This document shows positions 1 to 7,654 of a stretch of DNA of 64,000 nt, piece by piece. A program made the position numbers and the translations under genes. This DNA comes from Candidatus Rhodoferax randersensis. GTDB taxonomy: Bacteria > Pseudomonadota > Gammaproteobacteria > Burkholderiales > Burkholderiaceae_C. Within the stretch, counting starts at the first letter, position 1; every line of letters begins with the position of its first letter. The notes below the pieces were generated by a model. It was given only the letters and a program-made list of their open reading frames with translations. It ran no database searches and was not told where the DNA came from. The stretch is taken from the NCBI GenBank assembly GCA_016718155.1, contig JADKEH010000044.1, positions 186,001-250,000 of the forward strand. Reading direction: 5' to 3'.

Positions 1-370
1 GCAAGATCAGGCCACGGCGCGCGGCAAACAGATCGGACTCCAGCTTGATCAGTTCGCCCATCAGTTGGCGCGCGGCATCGCTGTCGATGATGTTGCTCTC
101 GAACAGCGCCAGCCAACCCTTCAGGCCGTGGCGCAACTCGCTGCTCGCTTCGTCGGGGTCGACGGCCGGCAGGCTGGCCAGGGCGGCGCGCACGGCGGCC
201 AGGCGCTTGGGGTCGGAGATGAAGTTCTTGTAGGCCTCTTCGGCGCGGGCAAAACCCGCGTCGTCGCTGGACACCGCCATGTAGGTGTCCCAGAACAGGT
301 CTTCCTTGGTCTTGTGAACGGTGAGGTAGTCGGTGTTGAGGGTGTCAAACACCTCGCGTGCTGATTGCAT
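1..370 (-). CDS. N-terminal part of a putative M3-family metallopeptidase (partial)
   Basis: The reading frame starts at an ATG at 368-370 and runs off the left edge, giving the first 123 residues. It begins MQSAREVFDTLNTDYLTVHK and is mostly acidic, helix-forming and soluble, with no signal peptide or membrane segment. An AAGGAG Shine-Dalgarno sequence lies about 7 bases before the ATG. The opening resembles, from memory, the N-terminal helical domain of oligopeptidase F/M3-type peptidases of Burkholderiales. The catalytic HExxH would lie outside the window, so this is family recollection, not proof. Another helical cytosolic protein is possible. Confidence 0.45.
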   Translation of the reverse strand, partial: MQSAREVFDTLNTDYLTVHKTKEDLFWDTYMAVSSDDAGFARAEEAYKNFISDPKRLAAVRAALASLPAVDPDEASSELRHGLKGWLALFESNIIDSDAARQLMGELIKLESDLFAARRGLIL

Positions 371-448
371 CGGAGTCTCCTTTTTGGGGACGCCGATTGT
401 CGCACCAAGCCAATAACCGCGATGCGCGGCGGGGTGCGCCAGGTCGCT

Positions 449-1267
449 TCAGAGCCGCAGCGCCACCGGCGCTTGCGCCAAGCCTGCGCGGGTCAGCCAC
501 GAGAAGACCGAGTCCACCGTGACGGTGTCAATCTGGTCGGAGAAGCGCTTGTGATTGGGGTGGTCGTCAAAGGCCACGTTGGCCTTGGACAGGCGTGCAC
601 CCAAGCGCGTGGCGGCACCAATCTTGAGCGTGCTGGGCTGGTAACCGTTGGCTTGCAACCACGACTGCGCTTGTTCGCGCGTGGCTCGGCCAACGGCCAA
701 CTCGGGTGCCACGGCAATGGCCAGCGTTTCGATCGCCCATTGGTTGGACTGCTGGTATTTCAGCGCCCACGGGTAGGCCACCATGTTGTAGGGTTTGTGG
801 TGCAGTTGCAGCGCGCGTGGATCGTCTTGCAGCAGGGTCAGCAGCTTGGCCTGCACAGTTGGCGTGGGCACCGCCCAGGCGGCCTCAAACTGCCACAAAT
901 CATCCAGGAAGAACTCGCCCAACCCTTGGCGGTAAATGGCCGACTCCGCCGTGCCACAGTGGTTCAGTTTGTGCAACACGCGCCACACATGGCCACCCTT
1001 GCCATCACCCTGTTGGTAAGCCAGGCCCAGGTGCGAGTACCGCAGCCCGTACTTGCTCAAGTCCTGCCCGGCGCGCGCCAACACCACCACCTGCGCGCCG
1101 CTTTGGTCCAGCGCGCGCAGCGTGCGCTCGGCCAGCGTCATGGCGCGCTCCACTGTCTGGGCTTTGGGTGGTTGCGGTGCCGAGCACGAGCGGCCCGCAT
1201 GGGCCGCGGGCGCGGTCAGGGCGACCGCGGTGATCAAGGCTATGCTCAGACGACGTGCTGTGTTCAT
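449..1267 (-). CDS. DUF2145 family exported protein
   Basis: A 272-residue protein with a clear Sec signal peptide (about residues 1-24, ending PAAHAG). The mature part holds the DUF2145 signature: ERAMTLAERTLRALDQSGAQ, VVLARAGQDLSKYGLRYSHLG and the later NMVAYPWALKYQQSNQW. The family is periplasmic or exported and has no assigned reaction; the conserved Ser/His-rich GLRYSHLG segment looks like an active or binding site, but that is inference. It lies 8 bp downstream of another exported-protein gene on the same strand, so the two are probably co-transcribed. The start has little Shine-Dalgarno support. Confidence 0.85.
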   Translation of the reverse strand: MNTARRLSIALITAVALTAPAAHAGRSCSAPQPPKAQTVERAMTLAERTLRALDQSGAQVVVLARAGQDLSKYGLRYSHLGLAYQQGDGKGGHVWRVLHKLNHCGTAESAIYRQGLGEFFLDDLWQFEAAWAVPTPTVQAKLLTLLQDDPRALQLHHKPYNMVAYPWALKYQQSNQWAIETLAIAVAPELAVGRATREQAQSWLQANGYQPSTLKIGAATRLGARLSKANVAFDDHPNHKRFSDQIDTVTVDSVFSWLTRAGLAQAPVALRL

Positions 1268-1275
1268 GGCTGCGT

Positions 1276-1734
1276 TCAGCGCGTCAGCCGCTCGTTGTGC
1301 AACAAGGCGCGACCCAACTCGTTGGGAATGAAGGCAATCGCTTCGCCCGCCGCCGACAGCACCACACCTGCGCCAATCACGCTGACGGTCACCACCGCGC
1401 CGGCCACCAAGGAGCCGGTCGCTGCGCTCCTGCCCACAATCTCGATGCTGGCGGCAGCGCCGTCCGAGGCGCGCTCCAACACGTAAACCGTGCCACGTGC
1501 GGTGCTCTCCACCGTCTTGACCACCAGCACCGTGCCGGCGGTGGACAGCACCACCGGCACCGCCACCGCCGCGCCGGCCGCCGCACTGGCGCCCACCACG
1601 ACCGAGGCCACCGGCAAGGCCGATACCGCGCTCAGGGCCGACACCTCGCTTTGCGCCCTCACGTCAAAAGTGGCCAGGGTGAAGGCAGATAAGACACTCA
1701 TTGCTATCAGAAAAGTAGCGCAACGGGTTTTCAT
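1276..1734 (-). CDS. Small exported or membrane-associated hypothetical protein
   Basis: 152 residues, starting at the ATG at 1734 with GGAG 8 bases upstream. It has an N-terminal signal peptide (MKTRCATFLIAMSVLSAFTL...) followed by a low-complexity Ala/Val/Gly/Ser-rich stretch that could form one or two membrane segments. No enzymatic motif is visible. It is immediately upstream of the DUF2145 gene, so the pair probably forms one transcription unit acting in the envelope. Function not recognised. Confidence 0.75.
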   Translation of the reverse strand: MKTRCATFLIAMSVLSAFTLATFDVRAQSEVSALSAVSALPVASVVVGASAAAGAAVAVPVVLSTAGTVLVVKTVESTARGTVYVLERASDGAAASIEIVGRSAATGSLVAGAVVTVSVIGAGVVLSAAGEAIAFIPNELGRALLHNERLTR

Positions 1735-1764
1735 GGAAGTCGCTCCGGTGTGGGGTTCGGTGGG

Positions 1765-2244
1765 TTATTCGGTGTCGCGCTCGGGGCGAGCCTGGCGGTT
1801 CTGCATGCGCACCTCGTTCAGATCGGCTTCATGCTTGTCGCGCAGCGTCTTGGCCAGGGTAAAGGTGCAGGTGATCAGGTACAACCAGCTCACGCCCAAA
1901 AAGGCCTTATAGGTTTCGTTGACCTCCATACGCATCAAACCCCAGCCGGTCAGGCCCATTGCCAGGAAGAAGCCGCCCCACACCACAAAGCGGAACATCG
2001 GCGTGTCGGCAGTACGCGGGTCGCCCTGGGTGCGTTCGTTATCGCGCACAAACTTGGCCAGAACAAAAGCCGCCGACAGGCAGAAGAAGTAGCCCATCAC
2101 CATGAACGCGCGGTCCAGGTCCTTGCCGGGCAGGTAGGCCAGGCCGACCGCACACAGAAAAATCGCGATGCTAAAGGACACCCAGACTTGCAGCGACCAG
2201 GCTTTGGAGTCACGGTGAATCAGGATCGGTTTGGACACTTGCAT
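1765..2244 (-). CDS. YiaA/YiaB-family inner membrane protein
   Basis: 159 residues from the ATG at 2244, which has AAGGA 6 bases upstream; an upstream start at 2277 lacks such a site. Four hydrophobic segments occur as two repeats, each ending in the family hallmark: VLAKFVRDNERTQ in the first half and TLAKTLRDKHEA in the second. This duplicated architecture is typical of the YiaAB domain, a small inner-membrane family of unknown function. A charged C-terminal tail would be cytoplasmic. No close operon partner: the next gene upstream starts about 120 bp away. Confidence 0.85.
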   Translation of the reverse strand: MQVSKPILIHRDSKAWSLQVWVSFSIAIFLCAVGLAYLPGKDLDRAFMVMGYFFCLSAAFVLAKFVRDNERTQGDPRTADTPMFRFVVWGGFFLAMGLTGWGLMRMEVNETYKAFLGVSWLYLITCTFTLAKTLRDKHEADLNEVRMQNRQARPERDTE

Positions 2245-2362
2245 AGCTTCCTTGCGGGGGGTTGAAGATGGGCGCAAGTCTACGCATCCGGCCCCGCCAA
2301 AGCGCTTGGATTTCCACGCAAGTGGCGTGAATATTCACATCGGGTATCGTGACGCGATACTT

Positions 2363-3586
2363 CTAAGTTTGTGTGTGTTTCAGCACCTTGGCCACCGGGT
2401 TGTGCCGCAGCCGAAAGGCATCCGGCATGCCCGAGCCCAGCAGCGGACGCAGGTACATGCGAAAGGCGTCGGTCACATCGGTGCCGCTGGCGGCAATGAA
2501 TTCGTCCTCCATCACGCGCGTCTTGCCGGCCACGGCGTCGAGCGGCAGCAGCTCGTAGTCGGCCGAGTAGAAGCCGGTGCGCTTGATCGCCACCGAGCCG
2601 TCCTTGCCGCCCCACATGGCGTACTGCACCGCCTTCTCGCCCACCTCGCGCGCCTCGCGCTGGTCCACGTCGGACACGCAGCCGATGAAGGAGCGCTGCA
2701 GGTAGCCAAAGGTGTCGCCGCGCACCCGCTTGATCTTGAGCCTGGTCTTGATCTCCTCGCACAACAGGTCGGCCAGCGCCCCATTGCCCGACAACTGCAC
2801 ATTCCCATGCGCATCGTGCTCCAGGTCCTTGGCCAGCAGCGTGGCGATTGGTGCGCCAGAGGCGTCGTGGATGCCTTCGGACACCGCCACCACGCAGCGG
2901 CCATAACGCTCGTAGGTGTTTTTGACATCGGCCAAAAACCGCGCCAGCTCAAACGTGCGCTCGGGCAGGTAGATCAGGTGCGGGCCGTCGTCGGCGAACT
3001 TCTTGCCCAGGGCGGACGCGGCCGTCAAAAAGCCCGCGTGGCGCCCCATCACCACACCCACGTAGACGCCGGGCAGCGCCGCGTTGTCCAGGTTGGCGCC
3101 GGCAAAGGCCTGCGCCACAAAGCGCGCCGCCGACGGAAAGCCCGGCGTGTGGTCGTTGCCCACCAGGTCGTTGTCGATGGTCTTGGGGATGTGCATACAG
3201 CGCAGCGGGTAGCCGGCCTTGCGCGCCTCCTGGCTGACGATCAGCACGGTGTCCGACGAGTCGTTTCCGCCAATATAGAAGAAGTGCTCGATCTGGTGCG
3301 CCTGCAGCACACGAAAGATCTCCTGGCAATACGGCAGGTCGGGCTTGTCGCGCGTCGAGCCCAGGGCGGAAGAAGGCGTGTTGGCCACCAGCTCCAGGTT
3401 GTGGTGGGTCTCCTGCGTGAGGTCCACAAAGTCTTCGTCAACGATGCCGCGCACGCCGTGGCGCGCGCCGTAGATACGTTCGATGGCGCCAAAGCGGCGC
3501 GCCTCCAGCGCCACGCCGACCAGCGACTGGTTGATCACGGCGGTGGGGCCGCCGCCTTGTGCTACGAGAATTTTTCCGGATGCCAC
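2363..3586 (-). CDS. pfp: Pyrophosphate-dependent 6-phosphofructokinase
   Basis: 407 residues, starting with GTG at 3586 preceded by AAGGAG at 8 bases. Cytosolic enzyme of glycolysis/gluconeogenesis interconverting fructose-6-phosphate and fructose-1,6-bisphosphate using PPi. Visible motifs: the N-terminal nucleotide/PPi loop AQGGGPTAVINQSL, the GGNDSSDT diphosphate-binding loop, the catalytic PKTIDND, and VMGRHAGF. The Lys in PKTIDND, where ATP-dependent enzymes have Gly, together with GGND instead of GGDG is the established signature of PPi dependence. PPi-PFK in place of ATP-PFK is common in methylotrophic and other betaproteobacteria. Monocistronic as far as can be seen. Confidence 0.92.
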   Translation of the reverse strand: MASGKILVAQGGGPTAVINQSLVGVALEARRFGAIERIYGARHGVRGIVDEDFVDLTQETHHNLELVANTPSSALGSTRDKPDLPYCQEIFRVLQAHQIEHFFYIGGNDSSDTVLIVSQEARKAGYPLRCMHIPKTIDNDLVGNDHTPGFPSAARFVAQAFAGANLDNAALPGVYVGVVMGRHAGFLTAASALGKKFADDGPHLIYLPERTFELARFLADVKNTYERYGRCVVAVSEGIHDASGAPIATLLAKDLEHDAHGNVQLSGNGALADLLCEEIKTRLKIKRVRGDTFGYLQRSFIGCVSDVDQREAREVGEKAVQYAMWGGKDGSVAIKRTGFYSADYELLPLDAVAGKTRVMEDEFIAASGTDVTDAFRMYLRPLLGSGMPDAFRLRHNPVAKVLKHTQT

Positions 3587-3717
3587 GGTGCGTCTCCTTC
3601 AAAGTGATCGGTTGATCGATGGTGTGCATCGATTGTGCCTTGACAGCCGCCTGGATAGACGCCGTGACCACCGAACGCACGCCCCGTAGAATTCGGTTTT
3701 CCTCGCAGGGCCTGCCA

Positions 3718-4497
3718 ATGATCCATCCGCTATGCATGGGCGCCATCGCCATCACGTTGTCGCTTGCCGCCTGCGCCACCGGTGTCAAGACCAGCGAGAC
3801 CACTGGCGCACCAATGTTGGGGTTTCAGAACCTGGCCTTGAACCCGACCAATGGAGGGCAACTGGTGGGCCGCGAGGCGCTGCAGCCCGGTGACATTCTG
3901 CTGACCGCCGACAACGGGCTCAACTCGTCGGGTATACGGCTGATCACCTTGTCGCCGGTGAGCCACGCAGCGGTGTACCTCGCCGACCAGCATGTCGCTG
4001 AAGCCGTGGGGGCCGGCATTCGGCGCCGCGCGGTGGCTGATCTGGTGGCCGACGAAGTGACCGTGGTGGCGTTTCGGCACCCGGGCATCCGGCCGGAGCA
4101 CATTGCCCGGATGAACACCTTTGTGGCGCGCCACGTCGGCCAAAAGTACAACTACGTGGGGGTGATGCTGCAAGCGCCGTTTGCCATCGAACGACGCGCC
4201 TGTGAGCTGCCCCTGGTGCCATCGCTGGTGCGCGACTTCTGCCTGCGCGGCGTCGCAGCGGTGCAGTTGGGGCTGGGTCGCAACGACCAGTTTTTCTGCT
4301 CCCAGTTCATCCTGGAAGCCTACCGCAGCGCTGGCCTGCCGCTGACCGACGCCGACCCGCGCCTGATCAACCCCGGCGACCTGCTCCACATGCGCGAGGG
4401 CGATGTGCCCTCGGTGCGGATTCACCAGGCGCTGCAGTACGTGGGTCACCTGAAGGCGCCGCCATTGACCGCGCAACTGGCCGCGGCGTCGAGGTGA
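3718..4497 (+). CDS. Lipoprotein with permuted NlpC/P60 (YiiX-like) cysteine-peptidase fold
   Basis: 259 residues from the ATG at 3718, chosen because it places a type II signal peptide with lipobox SLAAC at the N-terminus; a longer in-frame start at 3619 would bury it. The body follows the YiiX/YebB order: LQPGDILLT, then SPVSHAAVYL (catalytic-type His), then RNDQFFCSQFILEAY (catalytic-type Cys) in circularly permuted order. The family is predicted to cleave peptide or acyl bonds at the cell envelope; the substrate is unknown. The last codons and stop lie inside a dispersed repeat that recurs at the end of the gene at 6027-6746, so the native C-terminus may have been altered. Confidence 0.8.
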   Translation: MIHPLCMGAIAITLSLAACATGVKTSETTGAPMLGFQNLALNPTNGGQLVGREALQPGDILLTADNGLNSSGIRLITLSPVSHAAVYLADQHVAEAVGAGIRRRAVADLVADEVTVVAFRHPGIRPEHIARMNTFVARHVGQKYNYVGVMLQAPFAIERRACELPLVPSLVRDFCLRGVAAVQLGLGRNDQFFCSQFILEAYRSAGLPLTDADPRLINPGDLLHMREGDVPSVRIHQALQYVGHLKAPPLTAQLAAASR

Positions 4498-4599
4498 GTG
4501 AAGGACCTCTGAACCCGTCATTGCGAGGAGGCGCAGCCGACGCGGCAATCCACCTTGGCACGCCAGCATGGATCGCCACGGCCTATCGGCCTCGCGATG
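4485..4599. repeat. Dispersed GTCATTGCGAG-type repeat, copy 1
   Basis: Begins with GGCGTCGAGGTGAGTGA, covering the stop of the upstream lipoprotein gene, continues with GAACCCGTCATTGCGAG and GCGCAGCCGACGCGGCAA, and ends in a partly complementary arm with CCTCGCGATG. The same modules occur at 6730-6945. Inverted GTCATTGCGAGG / CCTCGCAATGAC-type arms around a CGACGCGGCAATCCA core are typical of small palindromic intergenic repeats. The rest of the 367-bp gap to 4864 holds no convincing gene. Confidence 0.7.
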
Positions 4600-4864
4600 C
4601 CGTGGCTGAAGTTTCGTTGGCTTGTGTCACCGATTCGGGAACGCACGATAGGGCCCGACGCAATGATGTGTCCGCTCAGTAGAATGACCCAGCAATTTGC
4701 CGGGTTTGTGCACACATTTATCAGGGGGCGGACATGCCAATTTCGAGAAGCACCAGACTGAACAAAGACTTGCGCGCGATGCGTCCCGAACATCCCGCTG
4801 AGGTGTATCTGACTACAAGGCAGACCGTGCAATCGACACTTCGTTAGACGCCACAAGTGCAATC

Positions 4865-5197
4865 ATGACAAACCGCTGGAACATCCCTGCTTGGCTTGAG
4901 CGTGAAGTGCGCGACCGCGACCGAACGTGCGTCTACTGCGGCACACTCTTCGCCATAGGCAATGCGCGGCGCGATCGGTCGTCGTGGGAGCACATCGTAA
5001 ACGACGCTTCTATCGTCACGCGGGAGAACATCGCCCTTTGCTGCATCGGTTGCAATGCCAGCAAAGGCACGAAAACGCTCTCTATGTGGTTGCAGTCTCA
5101 GTACTGTCTGGGCCGGGGCATCTCGTCGCGCTCCGTCGCACCAATTGCACAAGCCGCTCTCGCTGCCTTCGAGGTGCACCATGCGCGTGGCGTCTAA
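4865..5197 (+). CDS. HNH endonuclease domain protein
   Basis: 110 residues forming a minimal HNH nuclease. It shows the first zinc-binding pair CVYCG, the core WEHIVNDASIVTRENIALCC in which the WEHI His is the catalytic-type metal ligand, and the second pair LCCIGCNASKG. No other domain is present. The HNH fold makes metal-dependent DNA cuts; free-standing versions occur in mobile DNA and restriction systems, so the role here is unknown. There is no obvious Shine-Dalgarno sequence. The stop codon TAA lies inside the attC-like site that follows, and codon use is less GC-biased than in flanking housekeeping genes, both consistent with acquisition by transfer. Confidence 0.8.
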   Translation: MTNRWNIPAWLEREVRDRDRTCVYCGTLFAIGNARRDRSSWEHIVNDASIVTRENIALCCIGCNASKGTKTLSMWLQSQYCLGRGISSRSVAPIAQAALAAFEVHHARGV

Positions 5198-5275
5198 CTG
5201 GTTCGTCACGGACAGGCAGCACAACATTGCCGCTTCGCGGCCCACGCTGCCTGCCGAACAGCGCCAACTTTAGGC
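5192..5275 (+). repeat. attC-like (59-base element) recombination site
   Basis: An 84-bp imperfect palindrome with attC layout. R''-like GTCTAAC (5192-5198); GTTCG (5201-5205) pairing with CGAAC (5255-5259); CAGGCAGC (5213-5220) pairing perfectly with GCTGCCTG (5246-5253); a terminal hairpin GCCGC-TTC-GCGGC (5229-5241); and an R'-like TTTAGGC (5269-5275), one base from GTTAGGC. One strand has extra unpaired bases (5206-5212), as expected of the extrahelical or spacer bases of attC. The mutated first core base would lower activity. Confidence 0.55.
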
Positions 5276-5298
5276 CGCACAAAAACCCCTCGTGGCAT

Positions 5299-5759
5299 AT
5301 GCAGAAGAGTACCCGCCACTCTGAAATCACTGGCAACTTCGGCGAAGCCATGATCTGTACTGGCTGTCAAAGCGGGGCTTTGAGTGCGCTCACGTAGACC
5401 ACACGGGAATCGATCTCATCGCGCGTCGACCTTCGAGCGAGGAGGTTTTGGGCATATCGGTAAAGTGCCGCTCCCGGACCGACCCGAGAGATGAAGCGGG
5501 CGTCAATCTTCTTCACAAGAATGACGAGAAGATAGAGGCCGCCTGCCGCGCCTTCCGCTGTGTCCCGTACGTCGCGGTAGTCGTAGATCATGGGAGCGTT
5601 GTCCGTGGGTATCTGACAACGCTGCGCCACGCCCGATCAAACTATCCCGGCCAGTCGTGGCGCATGTCTGCAGGCACAACACAACAGTACGAGACTGACC
5701 CGGTCATCGAGTGGTTTGAGCTGAGAAGCCAATCGGGCGACTGGCTGGCGGAGCGCTGA
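5299..5759 (+). pseudogene. PD-(D/E)xK-nuclease-like protein, frameshifted
   Basis: The ATG at 5299 opens a frame reading MQKSTRHSEITGNFGEAM, after which the continuation lies in another frame: LYWLSKRGFECAHVDHTG, then IDLIARRPSSEEVLGISVKC to the stop at 5759. One base is missing near 5353-5355 (for example ATCCTG read as ATCTG); restoring it gives an unbroken 153-residue protein. GID...(15)...ISVK resembles the D-x(n)-(D/E/Q)xK metal site of PD-(D/E)xK nucleases, with Ser in place of the usual Glu/Gln, so the fold call is tentative. The second half is lysine/arginine rich. It begins 24 bp after the attC-like site, as a second cassette would; a degraded attC half (GGCCAACCCCTCGC at 5764-5777) follows its stop. 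Confidence 0.55.
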
Positions 5760-6026
5760 GTGCGGCCAACCCCTCGCTCGAGAGGCAACCTCAAAACGTG
5801 CCCACGAAGAACAAGCCTACAAGCAAGCCCATGCGATCGGTAAGCGGTTGACGCGACGTTGTTGACCGCGCAACTGCTTGCAGCGGGCCTCAACGACGAG
5901 CCCACACACTTGCCGTCGGCCGACAGCAGCGTGCTGGCGCTGCGTACCACGCGGTCAACAAGCCAGCGAGCCAGGTTTCATGCGGTCAGTGGCACGGTTT
6001 GGGGCCACGGCCCGCCATAATTGGCC

Positions 6027-6746
6027 ATGCCCGAACTCTGCGCCATTGTTGCGGTGGACTACAGTGCTCGCGTCCGTTGCACGCAGCCAGGCTGCGGCCA
6101 CGCGGTGTTCCGCCGCATCCATGTGGTTCGCGACGATGGCAAGTTGGTGGTGCTGGGCTCCACCTGTTTTGCCAAGCGCTATGGTTCGAATGATGCTTTG
6201 GGGCCAGCCCGCCACGGCGGTGGCAGTGGTGACAGCGGGCGCCAGCTCACCGAAGCCGAGCGCCAACTGCTGGTGCACAACACCGCAGCGCTTCTGAGCC
6301 AATTTGAGCAAGAGCGGCTGCCCACGCCGCTGCCCATCAAGTCCCCCGTCCCACCCGCCAGCAGCATTACAAACCGTAGCGAAGCGACTTCGCTTGAGCC
6401 CACTCTGGCCAACATCAAGCCAACCCCGCATGAGTCCAAGCCGTCGCCGTGGAGCTGGATGAAGCCGATGACGTCGATGACCTATTTCCATCTGCGTGAC
6501 GGCACCGGGTGGGTGCGGGTTCAACACGGTGACGGCCATCAGATGCTGGTGCCGTGGCCCCGGCTCGATGGTTGGGATGAAGCGCTGCCAGCCCATGTCG
6601 GCAAGCCCCATCCCTCCATCGAGGCGCTGGTGCTGCAGGACCTGATTGACGCCGTCGCGTACCTGCGCGCCCACGGTGAGTGGGAGAAGATGAGCGGTCT
6701 GTGGCGCGAAATCGTTGCCGAGATGGCCCGGCGTCGAGGTGAGTGA
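6027..6746 (+). CDS. Hypothetical protein with putative N-terminal Cys zinc-binding motif
   Basis: 239 residues from the ATG at 6027; a TTG two codons earlier is less likely. The N-terminus contains CTQPGCGHAVFRRIHVV and GSTCFAKRYG, a C-x4-C plus distal Cys arrangement suggesting a small zinc site. The middle (about residues 65-140) is a low-complexity Pro/Ser linker, and the C-terminal third is Trp-rich (FHLRDGTGWVRVQHGDGHQM). I recall similar open frames in Comamonadaceae but no assigned function. Its last codons are read from the dispersed GGCGTCGAGGTGAGTGA repeat, in a different frame from the copy ending the gene at 3718-4497. Confidence 0.7.
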   Translation: MPELCAIVAVDYSARVRCTQPGCGHAVFRRIHVVRDDGKLVVLGSTCFAKRYGSNDALGPARHGGGSGDSGRQLTEAERQLLVHNTAALLSQFEQERLPTPLPIKSPVPPASSITNRSEATSLEPTLANIKPTPHESKPSPWSWMKPMTSMTYFHLRDGTGWVRVQHGDGHQMLVPWPRLDGWDEALPAHVGKPHPSIEALVLQDLIDAVAYLRAHGEWEKMSGLWREIVAEMARRRGE

Positions 6747-6945
6747 CCTCAGAACCCGTCATTGCGAGCCACCAGTTTCAGGTCTGAACCGCACACGGAC
6801 CTTGAACCCGCATCGTCATCGCGAGGCCGCAGGCCGCGTGGCGACCCATGCATTTGGGGGCGTGGATTGCGTCACTTCGTTCGCAATGACGACCGCTTCA
6901 TGGAAAGGCGGCGTAGCCGACGCGGCAGTCCACGCCGGCTACACA
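6730..6945. repeat. Dispersed GTCATTGCGAG-type repeat cluster, copy 2
   Basis: GGCGTCGAGGTGAGTGA (6730-6746) and GAACCCGTCATTGCGAG repeat the 4485-4526 module. A complete palindromic unit follows at 6814-6891, opening CGTCATCGCGAGG and closing TTCGCAATGACG, and then a partial GCGTAGCCGACGCGGCAGTCC module (about 6909-6945). Together these fill most of the 300-bp gap before the gene at 7048-7524; nothing else is recognisable there. Confidence 0.7.
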
Positions 6946-7047
6946 GGGGTGGTACCCGTCACACACCACGCCCCCAGACCCAGTTGATTGCCAGCGCAAG
7001 ATCGATGACTGCCGCAAGCCCGCCCCGCGCTGCGGGGCCCCGGACTA

Positions 7048-7524
7048 TCAGTTGCCCACGTGCATCGTGAACTGCGCCCCATTGGACAGGCGGCATGAGC
7101 CGGTGCCCAGGGTGGGCGAGTTCATCTGGTAGCGGCAACTGATGTAGCTGCCCCGATTGCCGGCGCCGTTGGCCACGCCTTCCTTGGAATAGGCGCCGGT
7201 GCGGGTGGCCTCGCCGCTGAAGTTCTCTCCGTTGATGGCGGTGCTGAAGGTGCCACGGCCATGCAGGTCGTTGGTGACGATGGCGCTGACCATGCCGTAG
7301 CTGGCGGCCAGGTCATTGGCGGGGTACAGCCGCGCCGCAAAGGTCACCGGCTGCGGTGGCGCCGGCGGCGTTTGCACGATCGGTGCCGGGATGTGCACCA
7401 CCGTGGCCGGTGGCTGGTGTGGATGTACCGGCACCACGTAACAGCCAGTCAAGCTGGTGGCCGTAGCCACCACACCAGCCAGCGTCAGACCACACACCAA
7501 ACGGGAAGAGGTAAAAACCTTCAT
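7048..7524 (-). CDS. Small outer-membrane lipoprotein, unknown function
   Basis: 158 residues with a type II signal peptide ending in lipobox SLTGC, followed by a Pro/His-rich linker (VPVHPHQPPATVVHIPAP). The C-terminal domain (about residues 60-158) has repeated small residues and the segments GRGTFSTAINGENFSGEATR and GTGSCRLSNGAQFTMHVG, in the manner of a small beta-rich domain. The anchored N-terminus plus proline linker suggests a periplasm-facing domain tethered to the outer membrane. It stands alone between the repeat cluster and the acyltransferase gene. Confidence 0.75.
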   Translation of the reverse strand: MKVFTSSRLVCGLTLAGVVATATSLTGCYVVPVHPHQPPATVVHIPAPIVQTPPAPPQPVTFAARLYPANDLAASYGMVSAIVTNDLHGRGTFSTAINGENFSGEATRTGAYSKEGVANGAGNRGSYISCRYQMNSPTLGTGSCRLSNGAQFTMHVGN

Positions 7525-7654
7525 ACGATTCCAGGTTGCCCAAGCACATGCTTGTGGGGGCAGTGTCTGGCGCGCGCGGCATCAAGTCTCGACCTTCGCG
7601 ACGAGTTGCCATCGGCGCCACCTTTGGTATCGCGCTACGCCACTCGCCGCGCCA

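Larger units (their letters stand above)
4843..5275 (+). mobile_element. Integron-like gene cassette without integrase (CALIN-like), HNH cassette
   Basis: The HNH gene is framed as an integron cassette would be. A perfect core-type site GTTAGAC (GTTRRRY) sits at 4843-4849, the ATG follows 16 bases later, and the stop codon lies inside an attC-like hairpin at 5192-5275 whose last seven bases TTTAGGC differ from the core consensus at one position. The next gene starts 24 bp after that site. No integron integrase gene is present in the window, so if real this is a cassette left outside an integron. The assignment is inference from site sequence and spacing. Confidence 0.5.

Noticed and set aside
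2231..3607. 458-codon plus-strand frame opposite pfp
   Set aside because: Antisense shadow; spans beyond both ends of the real gene and has no recognisable motif.
4518..4862. 114-codon minus-strand frame in the gap before the HNH gene
   Set aside because: Covers the dispersed repeat, has no ribosome-binding site and no protein-like pattern.
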